From assembly GCA_015522845.1 (NCBI GenBank), contig WALL01000024.1, positions 1 to 34,398 on the forward strand: a DNA stretch of 34,398 bases, in the 5' to 3' direction. Under the pieces are notes generated by a model, which was given only the letters and a program-made list of their open reading frames with translations, was not told where the DNA came from and made no database searches. This DNA is from Nanobdellati archaeon. GTDB taxonomy: Archaea > B1Sed10-29 > WALL01. Shown piece after piece: positions 17,668 to 26,511 of this stretch; the stretch's first letter is position 1, and every line of letters begins with the position of its first letter. A program made the translations under genes and the position numbers.

Positions 17668-18427
17668 ACGCCTTCCCCCACAGCCTATTAACGACCTCCC
17701 TATCATATAGGAGCATGAATGCAATTGCAACCAGCCCCCCAATGGCGTGTATCTCAAATGAGGCTGGCGTTGCTGCTTCGGTCTTCCTGCCAGTGGTGAG
17801 GGCCCGCTGTGAGCTGACCGCTTGCTCGTACTTTTTCTCCAGCAGCATCTTTTGGGACAGGGCTTTGCTGCCGTAGTTCCCACCGCTCTCACTCTCAAGC
17901 TCTGTGAGGCCGGCCTTTGCCTTTGCGGCTGCAATTATCTTGTTCTCCTCCATATAGTTAAGTGCGCTGTCGGTTGCTGGCAGTATCACATTTGGCACAA
18001 AATACAACACAAGCAGGAGCGCAATAAAGGTGTTTCTTGGCTCAGCCATTGCAGCAGCAACAAGGATGCCGGCTATCCCTGCTGATGCCCCAATAACCCA
18101 AACAGCCGGGTTTAGCAGCGCATAGCCGATCCCCCCAAGCACGCCGCTTGCAATGAATATCCCTATAACGTGGCTGCCGCGAATGTCCTGCTCCAATATG
18201 AAGCCAAATACTAAAAGCGCAATCAAGTTTCCAATTAGGTGCTTCACACCAATGTGCATGAAGAGGTAGGTGAATGAGCCAAGCAGGTTGTAGCCGCTGA
18301 CACCAAGGGGGTAAATCCTGCTTAGCGGGACCACATATGCGCTCCAACCAGATACCACAAAGTAAAACAGGACAAGCAGCGCTGATAAGGACAGCGTTGC
18401 AATTGGCAGCTTGGCCCTTTTTTTCAT
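17648..18427 (-). CDS. Rhomboid-family intramembrane serine protease with extended pre-TM6 region
   Basis: HIGVKHLIGNLIALLVFG, VIGASAGIAGILVA (GxSxG), catalytic-type His in FEIHAIGGLVAIAF; long charged insert between. Confidence 0.85.
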   Translation of the reverse strand: MKKRAKLPIATLSLSALLVLFYFVVSGWSAYVVPLSRIYPLGVSGYNLLGSFTYLFMHIGVKHLIGNLIALLVFGFILEQDIRGSHVIGIFIASGVLGGIGYALLNPAVWVIGASAGIAGILVAAAMAEPRNTFIALLLVLYFVPNVILPATDSALNYMEENKIIAAAKAKAGLTELESESGGNYGSKALSQKMLLEKKYEQAVSSQRALTTGRKTEAATPASFEIHAIGGLVAIAFMLLYDREVVNRLWGKAYAAIKP

Positions 18428-18428
18428 T

Positions 18429-19652
18429 TCAACCCTTCAGAAAGCTTAGCGCAAACTTTGTTATGGAGGGAGAGGCCTTGACAAGCGCCTTTATCAGCTC
18501 TGCAAGCCCCTTGCCATGCCCGAGGTCGACAAGCATCTCTGGCTTTAGCTCGCCCTTCTTTACCAGGTCAGCCACAATGTTAAACTGCTCATCATTTAGC
18601 TTCTCGACAAAGTGCCTAACGTGGAGTATCTTCTTGAACTCCCCGCCACGCTTTTCTTGCCACATCTTTTGGTAAGCCATCAGCTCCTTCTTGCTGGTAT
18701 CTCCCTTTTTGATTGCTGCAGTGCCAACTTCAGCAGCCATCTGCGCTGCCTCCAGTGCTGAGCCCATACCCCCGCCGTGTATTGGGTTTACCATACGTGC
18801 TGCATCGCCAACGAGCATTATGCCATCGCCAACAAACTCGCCAACGGGCTTTGTTACGGGTATCACGCCTGCGTTTATCTCGGTTATTGACGCATCTTTA
18901 AAGCGCTCATGGTTTGCCTCAATCCAAGCATCAAGGCAGTCTTTTGCTGTCTCAGCTGAATCCCCGCTTATGCCTATGCCAACATTTGCGACGTCCTTTC
19001 CCTTTGGGAATACCCAAACGTACCCTCGGGGTGCGACATTTGTCCCAAAGTAAAGCTCCATGTAGTTTGGGTTCTCAATTGGCACGTTCGCCATCTCATA
19101 CTGGTATCCAGAATCGCACTCGCCAAGCGGCATTGCAGTGCGCAGGCCAGCATACCTACCAACCATTGAGTCAACACCGTCGCATGCAACCACGAGCTTT
19201 GCATAGTACTCTTCCTCTTTCCCCTCGCGGCTTACCTTTACACCTTTTACTGCCTTGCCTTCCATCACAAGCCCAGTGACAAGCGCCTTAAGCATGTATT
19301 TTGCACCGCTGCGTATGGCCTTCTCTGCCTCCATCTTTTCCCATTGGCTCCTCTCAATTATATAGCCCGTCTGGCCTGTGCTGCCAGTGTCAATATAGAC
19401 CTTCTCACCGTTTGGTGCGACAAGTGTTGCCCCGGTGATTTCCTGCAGTGCCCAGCGCGGGTTTGGCTTTAGCTTGCCTATTTTTACCCATCTTATTGAC
19501 AGGCCCTCTCCGCAGCGCTTTGGCGGGCCAATCTGCTGCTTCCTATCAATTACAAGGGCCTTCATCCCCCTCTTGGCAAACTCCTGGGCTGCCATGTTGC
19601 CAGCAGGCCCGGCGCCGACTATTATCACATCCCACTCTTTTTCGTAATTCAT
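18429..19652 (-). CDS. Geranylgeranyl reductase family flavoprotein
   Basis: VIIVGAGPAGNMAAQEFAKRG, PPKRCGEGLS, GDGIMLVGDAARMVNPIHGGGMGSALEAAQMAAEV. Confidence 0.92.
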   Translation of the reverse strand: MNYEKEWDVIIVGAGPAGNMAAQEFAKRGMKALVIDRKQQIGPPKRCGEGLSIRWVKIGKLKPNPRWALQEITGATLVAPNGEKVYIDTGSTGQTGYIIERSQWEKMEAEKAIRSGAKYMLKALVTGLVMEGKAVKGVKVSREGKEEEYYAKLVVACDGVDSMVGRYAGLRTAMPLGECDSGYQYEMANVPIENPNYMELYFGTNVAPRGYVWVFPKGKDVANVGIGISGDSAETAKDCLDAWIEANHERFKDASITEINAGVIPVTKPVGEFVGDGIMLVGDAARMVNPIHGGGMGSALEAAQMAAEVGTAAIKKGDTSKKELMAYQKMWQEKRGGEFKKILHVRHFVEKLNDEQFNIVADLVKKGELKPEMLVDLGHGKGLAELIKALVKASPSITKFALSFLKG

Positions 19653-19828
19653 CCTTTCACCACCTTTATTGCGCCAACCGGGCACACCTTTTGGCAGTTT
19701 CCACACTCTATGCACTTGTCAGTGTCAACTACAAGCACCGTCTCCTGCAGCTCAAGCGCCTGCGCAGGGCATACTGACGTGCACCCCCCACAGTGCATAC
19801 ACGTGTTCTCATTTACTTTAGCGGGCAT
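19649..19828 (-). CDS. 2x[4Fe-4S] ferredoxin (59 aa)
   Basis: Not in the ORF track. MPAKVNENTCMHCGGCTSVCPAQALELQETVLVVDTDKCIECGNCQKVCPVGAIKVVKG; two CxxCxxCxxxCP clusters; stop overlaps the start of the GGR gene (ATGA). Confidence 0.93.
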   Translation of the reverse strand: MPAKVNENTCMHCGGCTSVCPAQALELQETVLVVDTDKCIECGNCQKVCPVGAIKVVKG

Positions 19829-19868
19829 GCTAGCACTCCATTGGTTAAGTTAGCCTTTAAACCGTATA

Positions 19869-21095
19869 TTAATGTTTTGGCTCTATGTAGCTGCTCTCGT
19901 TGAACCTAAACAGCATGCGCTTTACGGGAAACCCATCAAACCGGTAGCTCTTAAGGGCCTCTTCCCACGATAGGCCAGCAAAGTCGTCGTACTTCCGTAT
20001 GTCCTCAACATCAAGGACGTGGTCATCGGTTAGCACAACTGCACGCTTGTAGCCATTTTTCATTTCAAGCAGGGCCACCCATGCGTCTTCCCCCATTGCC
20101 CGCAGCATTGAGCAAAGGAGGATAGACTTGTCATCAAAATCGGCGGCACCAATCCGGATTATATCATCAACGCTAAGCCAATAGCTGGCCGACACTTTAG
20201 GGTGGACCTCGGCTATATGGTCCCTAACAAACTCGTAAGCCTGCTGGGGGGTGCGGTATTTTCCCACAAGCTCTCGGACGCCAGGGTTTGCTGGCTGGAC
20301 AAGCTCTTTTAGCTCCTCTGCCTTCTTTGCCTCGTCTATCTCATTTGCATGGCGCTCTATTATTGCTGATAGGACCCCCACTTCCTTTTCTCCTGTGGAG
20401 ATCCTCTTGCGTGCATTGCTAAGCCCCTTGCGCAGCACTCTGTTTTCCCTCTGCAGCATTGCTATCCTCTCATCCCTTGGCTTAATCCCCTCAACTGCTT
20501 TCTCAAGCTCTTTCCTATGCCGCTCTAGCTCGGCAATGCTGCCCATCATTTCCTTAAGGCGCTTGGAGTCTTTCCTGTATTTTTCCCTAAGCTGGTTTTT
20601 CTCAGCAAGCTCCATCTTCTTATCCTCCTCAAGCTCTGTTAGCTGCAAATAAAGCTTACTGCTCTCCTCCTCAAGTGCCCTCTTGTCCTGCTTCAGCTCC
20701 TCAAGCTTCTTTGAGAGCACCGCAAGGTCGCTTAGCTCCTGGAGCTTTGCCTTTCCCTTTGCCATCTCTTCAGGGAGGAACTGCCTGCTTAGCTCAATAA
20801 CTGCTGCGTCTATGTCGCTGTCAAGCTGGTCAATCATCTTAGTGTAGTGGGCATCCTTTGTTACGAACACTGCCTCATCCATAGAGCCAGCCGCATATGC
20901 CCGGTGGAGTGCTTTTTTCTTTGCAGAATATTCTGCCCTCTCAGCTGTAAGCTCTTTTAGGCTGTCCCATACGCTCTTGTCCTCTGCTTTTGGGATTTCC
21001 CTGCCTTTGTGCTTCAGCACAAGTGCAGCGCCAAGGCCTAGTGCTATCCCCACAACACCCGTAGCGGCTGGGATAATGACTGCCTCTATTACCAT
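19869..21095 (-). CDS. Membrane-anchored coiled-coil protein with C-terminal transglutaminase-like domain
   Basis: N-terminal hydrophobic VIIPAATGVVGIALGLGAALVL; long coiled coil; C-terminal AYEFVRDHI...GAADFDDKSILLCSMLRAMGEDAWVAL...DDHVLDVED. Confidence 0.75.
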   Translation of the reverse strand: MVIEAVIIPAATGVVGIALGLGAALVLKHKGREIPKAEDKSVWDSLKELTAERAEYSAKKKALHRAYAAGSMDEAVFVTKDAHYTKMIDQLDSDIDAAVIELSRQFLPEEMAKGKAKLQELSDLAVLSKKLEELKQDKRALEEESSKLYLQLTELEEDKKMELAEKNQLREKYRKDSKRLKEMMGSIAELERHRKELEKAVEGIKPRDERIAMLQRENRVLRKGLSNARKRISTGEKEVGVLSAIIERHANEIDEAKKAEELKELVQPANPGVRELVGKYRTPQQAYEFVRDHIAEVHPKVSASYWLSVDDIIRIGAADFDDKSILLCSMLRAMGEDAWVALLEMKNGYKRAVVLTDDHVLDVEDIRKYDDFAGLSWEEALKSYRFDGFPVKRMLFRFNESSYIEPKH

Positions 21096-21153
21096 TATCG
21101 GGTAATAGGGAGTTTATATATAAATTAAGTTGCTTTAGGCAAAAATATTGCAA

Positions 21154-21191
21154 ATATTTATAAATACCTGTTATGATAATTTAACACAGGT
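21154..21191 (+). promoter_or_regulatory. TATA-rich promoter and ACCTGT-N14-ACAGGT inverted repeat upstream of the 517-aa gene
   Basis: AATATTTATAAAT followed by ACCTGT (21166-21171) and ACAGGT (21186-21191), just before ATG 21198. Confidence 0.4.
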
Positions 21192-21197
21192 GTTGTT

Positions 21198-22751
21198 ATG
21201 CCAAAAGGAAAGGAGTACAAGCGCGTTGGGAAAGCCACGGATGCAGTGAATACGTTTTGGGGGGCTGTGGCACCACGGCTAACAAGGGCGGACAAGCTAA
21301 ACGAGAGATACAAGAGCTATTTAGATGGCGCTAAGCAATACCTTGCTAAGTTTGAGGACCACGGCAACCCGCGCGAAGTGCGCGACTTTTACCTGACACT
21401 AAAGGGCTACAAGCCCGGGGCGCTCCACAGGAATGTCAAGGGGGTTGTCGAGCTGTTGGAAGGCGCGAATAAGAAGGGCATAGAAAATATGAGCGCCAAG
21501 GAAGCGGAGAGCTATGCGGCAGCATTGCGCGGGCACATGCGCGTATTGGATGAGAGGATAAAAGGGAACCACAAAGTTGGGGAATACAAGGATGATGTTT
21601 ACAATGCGCTAAAGGAGCACCTTGATGCACTTGAGGGCGGGGACAAGAATGCAGCGGCCCAGCACCTAGCTGTAGCACTTGAGAAGGCAAGCTCGGCACT
21701 TAAGGCAACAGAGCCAGTCTACAAGGAGGTTGCGCCAACACTTGCCGATATAGACCGCTTCGAGAAGATGGTCCAATTCACTTCCAACCAGGCAAAGCTT
21801 GCTCATGTTGCGTTCACCCTATGGAACAAGCAGCTGCGGTCTGAGACAAAGGCAGCAAGAAAGCTGGTGGAAGCGCACAATAAGCTTTCTAAGCTTATGG
21901 GGGAGAGGGAGCATGCGCTGCCCCCATCGAAGGCAAAGAAATACCTACCTTCATTCCAAAAGGAGAATGAGCTAAAGGAGGAGCTTGGCCAAAAGGGCGT
22001 TTACATACCAGGGGTGCTTGAAAATCCGGGCAATGACATAGAGCTCATTGGGGTGCCTGTAAGTATGCTTAGCAATGATGCAAAGCAGGAAATCATAGAC
22101 CATTATAATAAGCAAAAGTACCTTAGCCGCGCTAACTGGGGCGTAGCTTCCCTTGCGGGGCTTATCTCTGCATCGTCATACTACCTTGCTGAGAAGGCAG
22201 CGCATAACAGCTATACCTCAAAGCTCCTTAGCGAGATAGACAGGCTAAGGTGGAACCAGGCAAACCAGCCGCAGGGCGTTGGGCAGCCTCCAACCCATGA
22301 GGCCCCAGTGGCCCCACTAAAGCCAGCACCGCCCGGCGCACCAACCTCTGAGGTGCTGCAGCAGCCTTTCCACTATGACCCGACGATTATGCTTGCTGCC
22401 CTTACCGGCGCGGTTGGCATCATTAGTGCAGCAAAGCTGAAGGGGCTAGTAAACCGCCGAAAGCTTGGGGCCAAGCTAGCAAGCTTTGAGCCCGGGGACC
22501 TAATATTTACCCCGACCGAGGAGGAGCTGAGGAAGCTAGGCGCACCAGGGCGGGCAGTTAGCGAGCAGGAGCTTAGCACAACGCTTGACTACTTGAACAG
22601 GGCGCATGCAGAGAACAATGGCGAAAGGAACGCATTTGTATTCTTCAAGCCAGGCAAGGGCAAAAACAAGATAGATGATGGGGTGGTGTTCTTTTACCTG
22701 CCAAAGGGGAGCAAAATCCCAGTAAAGCATAGCGGCGCTAGCCAATCATAA
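21198..22751 (+). CDS. Hypothetical 517-aa helical protein with two hydrophobic segments and a Pro-rich loop
   Basis: Long single ORF; hydrophobic WGVASLAGLISASSYYLAE and IMLAALTGAVGIISAAKL separated by PVAPLKPAPPGAPTSE. Confidence 0.65.
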   Translation: MPKGKEYKRVGKATDAVNTFWGAVAPRLTRADKLNERYKSYLDGAKQYLAKFEDHGNPREVRDFYLTLKGYKPGALHRNVKGVVELLEGANKKGIENMSAKEAESYAAALRGHMRVLDERIKGNHKVGEYKDDVYNALKEHLDALEGGDKNAAAQHLAVALEKASSALKATEPVYKEVAPTLADIDRFEKMVQFTSNQAKLAHVAFTLWNKQLRSETKAARKLVEAHNKLSKLMGEREHALPPSKAKKYLPSFQKENELKEELGQKGVYIPGVLENPGNDIELIGVPVSMLSNDAKQEIIDHYNKQKYLSRANWGVASLAGLISASSYYLAEKAAHNSYTSKLLSEIDRLRWNQANQPQGVGQPPTHEAPVAPLKPAPPGAPTSEVLQQPFHYDPTIMLAALTGAVGIISAAKLKGLVNRRKLGAKLASFEPGDLIFTPTEEELRKLGAPGRAVSEQELSTTLDYLNRAHAENNGERNAFVFFKPGKGKNKIDDGVVFFYLPKGSKIPVKHSGASQS

Positions 22752-24118
22752 TGAAACAGCTAAAGCGCATAGTTGACTTCATAGACGATCATGACGAGTT
22801 CATGGTTGTCTGCCACTATGATGCCGATGGGCTGTCGGCAGGTGCAATTGTATCCACACTGCTTGATAGGCTCGGCAAAAAGAACACAGTAGTCCCAACT
22901 AAGCAAATGGACTCTGAGCGCATAAAGCTAATTAAGGAAGGCAAAAACCACATCTTCACTGACTTCGGCTCTGGGCAGATCCCGGTTTTGGAGGAGAACC
23001 TTACAAACTTTGCAATCATTGACCATCATGCCACACTTGGCGAGACAGAAAAGCCGCATTTCAATGCACATTTAGAGGGCCTTGATGGCGCAAGGGAGAT
23101 AAGCGGCTCTGGGATGTCTTACCTTGTTGCTAAGGAATTTGGCTTTAAGGACCTGTCTGCAGTCGCAATTGTTGGTGCGGTTGGCGATATGCAGGACTCG
23201 ACTGGCGCTTTGGTTGGCTACAACCGGAAAATCCTTGCGGATGCTGAAAAGGCAGGGGTCATGGAAGCAAAGAAGGACATACGCCTGTTCGGCAGGCACT
23301 CCCGGCCGCTTGTGCAGTTCATCTCCTTTGCATCCGACCCCATATTCCCTGGCCTGACTGGCGACGAGGATGCAGTAAGGGGGTTCCTCCACGAGCTTGA
23401 TATCCCCCTAAAAGAGGGGGGTAATTGGGCATATTACGTAGACCTTGACGATTCCCAAAAGCGGAAGCTGATATCTGCGCTTTACGTCTATGGGAAGCAG
23501 CATGGCATCCCTGAGCGCTATCTGCACTCGCTTGTGGGGGAGGTATATGAGCTTACCCACGAGCAGGACAAGACGTTTGTGAAGGATGCAAAGGACTTTG
23601 CGACCATGCTGAATGCCTGTGGGCGCCACGAGCAAGGGATTATAGGGGTGCAGGTAGCAAAGGGCGACAGGGGCAGCTATTACAAGAAAGCACAGGCGCT
23701 CCTCCTCATGCACCGCAGGCAGCTTCGCGAGGGGATTGAATGGGCCAAGGCGCATGGCGCAGAGGACCAAGGCACGTTTTACCTTCTTGATGCCGGGGCA
23801 GCCATAAAGGACACACTGATTGGCGTAATTGCAGGCATGCTTTATGGGGCCCAAGTGATTGGGCAGGACAAGCCAGTAATTGGCATTAGCTTTGACGAGG
23901 AGGAGGGCAGGATGAAGGCATCCGGCAGGGCTACCTGGCCACTTGTCCACAGGGGCATACACCTTGGGAAAGCCATGAAGGCGGCAGCATCCTCCGTTGG
24001 CGGGGAGGGCGGGGGCCATAACATTGCTGCAGGCGCACACTTTCCCCCCGAGAAAAAGGGCGAATTCCTCTCTGCGCTGGGAAGGGAGTTTAGTGCCCAG
24101 CTGGCTAACCCGCAATAG
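22751..24118 (+). CDS. DHH-family RecJ-like phosphoesterase/exonuclease
   Basis: VVCHYDADGLSAGAIV, IIDHHATLGE, SGSGMSYLVAKEFG, GGEGGGHNIAAGA; start overlaps upstream stop (TAATG). Confidence 0.92.
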   Translation: MKQLKRIVDFIDDHDEFMVVCHYDADGLSAGAIVSTLLDRLGKKNTVVPTKQMDSERIKLIKEGKNHIFTDFGSGQIPVLEENLTNFAIIDHHATLGETEKPHFNAHLEGLDGAREISGSGMSYLVAKEFGFKDLSAVAIVGAVGDMQDSTGALVGYNRKILADAEKAGVMEAKKDIRLFGRHSRPLVQFISFASDPIFPGLTGDEDAVRGFLHELDIPLKEGGNWAYYVDLDDSQKRKLISALYVYGKQHGIPERYLHSLVGEVYELTHEQDKTFVKDAKDFATMLNACGRHEQGIIGVQVAKGDRGSYYKKAQALLLMHRRQLREGIEWAKAHGAEDQGTFYLLDAGAAIKDTLIGVIAGMLYGAQVIGQDKPVIGISFDEEEGRMKASGRATWPLVHRGIHLGKAMKAAASSVGGEGGGHNIAAGAHFPPEKKGEFLSALGREFSAQLANPQ

Positions 24119-24161
24119 TTTTAAACCCCAATTGAGTATATCACTAACGCGAGGCCGGCCA

Positions 24162-24962
24162 ATGGAAGCCAAGGAAATTAAGGAAAAGGCAAAGCAAATA
24201 CGGCGCTGGGTGCTCAAGAGCACCACTGCTGCCGGCTCTGGCCATCCTGGCGGCTCGCTTTCTGCTGCAGACATAATAGCAACGCTTTATTTCCACACCC
24301 TGCGCCACAGGCCGGAAGAGCCAGATTGGCCGGAGAGGGACCGCTTTGTGCTGAGCAAGGGCCATGCTGCACCCGCACTATATGCTGCCCTTGCACTTGC
24401 TGGCTATTTCCCAACTAGTGAGCTAATGTCCCTCCGGAAGGTAGGGCACATGCTCCAGGGGCACCCAAGCGTGAAGACACCCGGTGTTGAAGCCTGCACT
24501 GGCTCCCTTGGGCAGGGGCTCTCAATTGCAATAGGCATGGCCCTTGCTGCCCGCCTTGACAGGAGGGAAAGCCACACCTACTGCCTTCTTGGCGATGGGG
24601 AGCTTGAGGAGGGCCAAGTGTGGGAGGCTGCAATGTCTGCCCCAAAATTTAAGCTTTCCAACCTAACGGCAGTCATTGACAGGAATAGGCTCCAGATAGA
24701 TGGCCCTACCAGTGAGGTAATGCCCCTTGAGCCGCTTGCCGGGAAGTGGAAGGCGTTTGGCTGGCACGTCATTGAGATAGACGGCCATTCGATCCCGGAG
24801 ATAATTGCTGCACTTTCCCACCGCGAGGAAGGGAAGCCGACCATGGTCATTGCCCACACCATAAAGGGGAAGGGGGTGGCTTTCATGGAAAACGTAGTCT
24901 CGTTCCACGGCAAGGCTGCCACCCCGGAACAGCTTGGCCAGGCGCTGGAGGGGCTGGAATGA
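24162..24962 (+). CDS. Transketolase, N-terminal (TPP-binding) subunit
   Basis: GSGHPGGSLSAADIIATLYF, FVLSKGHAAPALYAALA, TGSLGQGLSIAIGMALA, LLGDGELEEGQVWEA. Confidence 0.95.
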   Translation: MEAKEIKEKAKQIRRWVLKSTTAAGSGHPGGSLSAADIIATLYFHTLRHRPEEPDWPERDRFVLSKGHAAPALYAALALAGYFPTSELMSLRKVGHMLQGHPSVKTPGVEACTGSLGQGLSIAIGMALAARLDRRESHTYCLLGDGELEEGQVWEAAMSAPKFKLSNLTAVIDRNRLQIDGPTSEVMPLEPLAGKWKAFGWHVIEIDGHSIPEIIAALSHREEGKPTMVIAHTIKGKGVAFMENVVSFHGKAATPEQLGQALEGLE

Positions 24963-25876
24963 TTGCAACAAGGGACGCATATGGCGAAGCGCTCCTTGAG
25001 CTTGGCAATGCCAATGAGGATATTGTGGTGCTTGATGCCGACCTTTCTGGGTCGACAAGGACATCAAAGTTTGCCAAGCACTTCCCCGGCCGGTTCTTTG
25101 ACATTGGCATAGCTGAGGCAAATATGATGGGAATTGCTGCGGGCCTTGCATCTTCCGGGAAAATACCATTTGCCAGCACCTTCGCAGTCTTTGCCACGGG
25201 CAGGTGCTTTGACCAAATAAGGGTAAGCATTGCCTATGCCAACCTAAATGTGAAGATAGCTGCCACACATGCAGGCATAACTGTTGGGGAGGATGGTGCC
25301 TCCCACCAAGCGCTTGAGGACATTGCGCTCATGCGCTCACTGCCGAACATGCGCGTTGTTGTCCCATCCGATGCAGCTGAGGCAAGGAAGGCAGTTGCTG
25401 CAATTGCAAGGGAGGCTGGCCCGTTTTACTTGCGGCTTGGGCGCCCAAAAATCCCTGCACTAGGTGAGCAGCCATTTAAGCTAGGCAAGGCAAACATGCT
25501 CAGGGAGGGGAGCGACATAGCCATAATTGCCACTGGCTATATGGTGCATGAGGCACTTAAGGCTGCCGAGGGGCTTCAGCACGCTGGCATAAGCGCAGAA
25601 GTCTTGAATATGCATACAATTAAGCCCCTTGACAAGAAGGCAGCAGTTGCAGCAGCCAAGGGGGCAGGGAGGGTAATTACCTGCGAGGAGCACAGCACCA
25701 TTGGCGGGCTTGGCTCCGCAGTTGCTGAGGCCCTCTCACAGGAATACCCTGTGCCAATGCGCATCATAGGGACAAGGGACACATTTGGCGAGTCCGGGAA
25801 GCCGGATGAGCTGCTAGATAAATACGGGCTGACAGCAGCGCACATTGCTGCTGCAGCCAAGGAGATGGTCAGATGA
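24959..25876 (+). CDS. Transketolase, C-terminal (pyrimidine-binding) subunit
   Basis: [71 protein letters not shown]. Confidence 0.95.
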   Translation: MIATRDAYGEALLELGNANEDIVVLDADLSGSTRTSKFAKHFPGRFFDIGIAEANMMGIAAGLASSGKIPFASTFAVFATGRCFDQIRVSIAYANLNVKIAATHAGITVGEDGASHQALEDIALMRSLPNMRVVVPSDAAEARKAVAAIAREAGPFYLRLGRPKIPALGEQPFKLGKANMLREGSDIAIIATGYMVHEALKAAEGLQHAGISAEVLNMHTIKPLDKKAAVAAAKGAGRVITCEEHSTIGGLGSAVAEALSQEYPVPMRIIGTRDTFGESGKPDELLDKYGLTAAHIAAAAKEMVR

Positions 25877-26511
25877 AGCTATTCTTAGACACTGCAGAGG
25901 TATCTGAGATAAGGAAATATGCCCACATACTAAGCGGCGTTACTACAAACCCCAGCCTGATTATGAAGTCCGGCCGGAATTTCCGCGAGGTTGTTGATGA
26001 GATATGCAGGATAGTTGATGGGCCAATAAGCGCTGAAGTGACTGCACCTGATGCCGAAGGCATGTTTGCTGAAGCAAAAGAGATTTCCTCATGGCACAGC
26101 AACATAGTGGTTAAGATCCCAATGAATGAGGAGGGCATACGTGCCGCGCGCCTTTGCAGCGATGCAGGCATCAAGACAAACGTGACCCTTGTATTTTCCC
26201 CTGCACAGGCGCTTCTTGCTGCCGAAGCTGGCGCATCCTTTGTTTCCCCCTTCCTTGGGAGGCTGGATGACATTGGCGAGAGCGGGATAGGCCTAGTAAG
26301 GGACATAGTTGGGGTATATGGCAACTATGGCTATCCAACTGAGATAATTGCTGCAAGCATTAGGAGCCCAACACACGTCATAGAATGCGCTAAGGCAGGG
26401 GCAGACATTGCCACCATCCCACCAGCAGTGATGGCAAAGCTGTACAAGCACCCGCTGACAGACAAAGGCATAACAAAGTTCTTGGAAGACTGGAAAAGCG
26501 CAAAGAAATAG
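25873..26511 (+). CDS. Transaldolase (TalC/fructose-6-phosphate aldolase-like)
   Basis: [76 protein letters not shown]. Confidence 0.95.
   Translation: MKLFLDTAEVSEIRKYAHILSGVTTNPSLIMKSGRNFREVVDEICRIVDGPISAEVTAPDAEGMFAEAKEISSWHSNIVVKIPMNEEGIRAARLCSDAGIKTNVTLVFSPAQALLAAEAGASFVSPFLGRLDDIGESGIGLVRDIVGVYGNYGYPTEIIAASIRSPTHVIECAKAGADIATIPPAVMAKLYKHPLTDKGITKFLEDWKSAKK

Noticed and set aside
23408-24274. 288-aa minus-strand ORF antisense to the RecJ-like gene
   Set aside because: Overlaps conserved DHH motifs on the plus strand; composition and lack of motifs indicate a spurious antisense ORF.
24663-25268. 201-aa minus-strand ORF across the transketolase junction
   Set aside because: Overlaps two well-supported transketolase subunit genes; Gln/Trp/Pro-rich shadow translation.
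24162-25876. Two-part transketolase as a frameshifted pseudogene
   Set aside because: Split transketolase with overlapping ATGA junction is a normal archaeal arrangement; both halves are complete with intact motifs.
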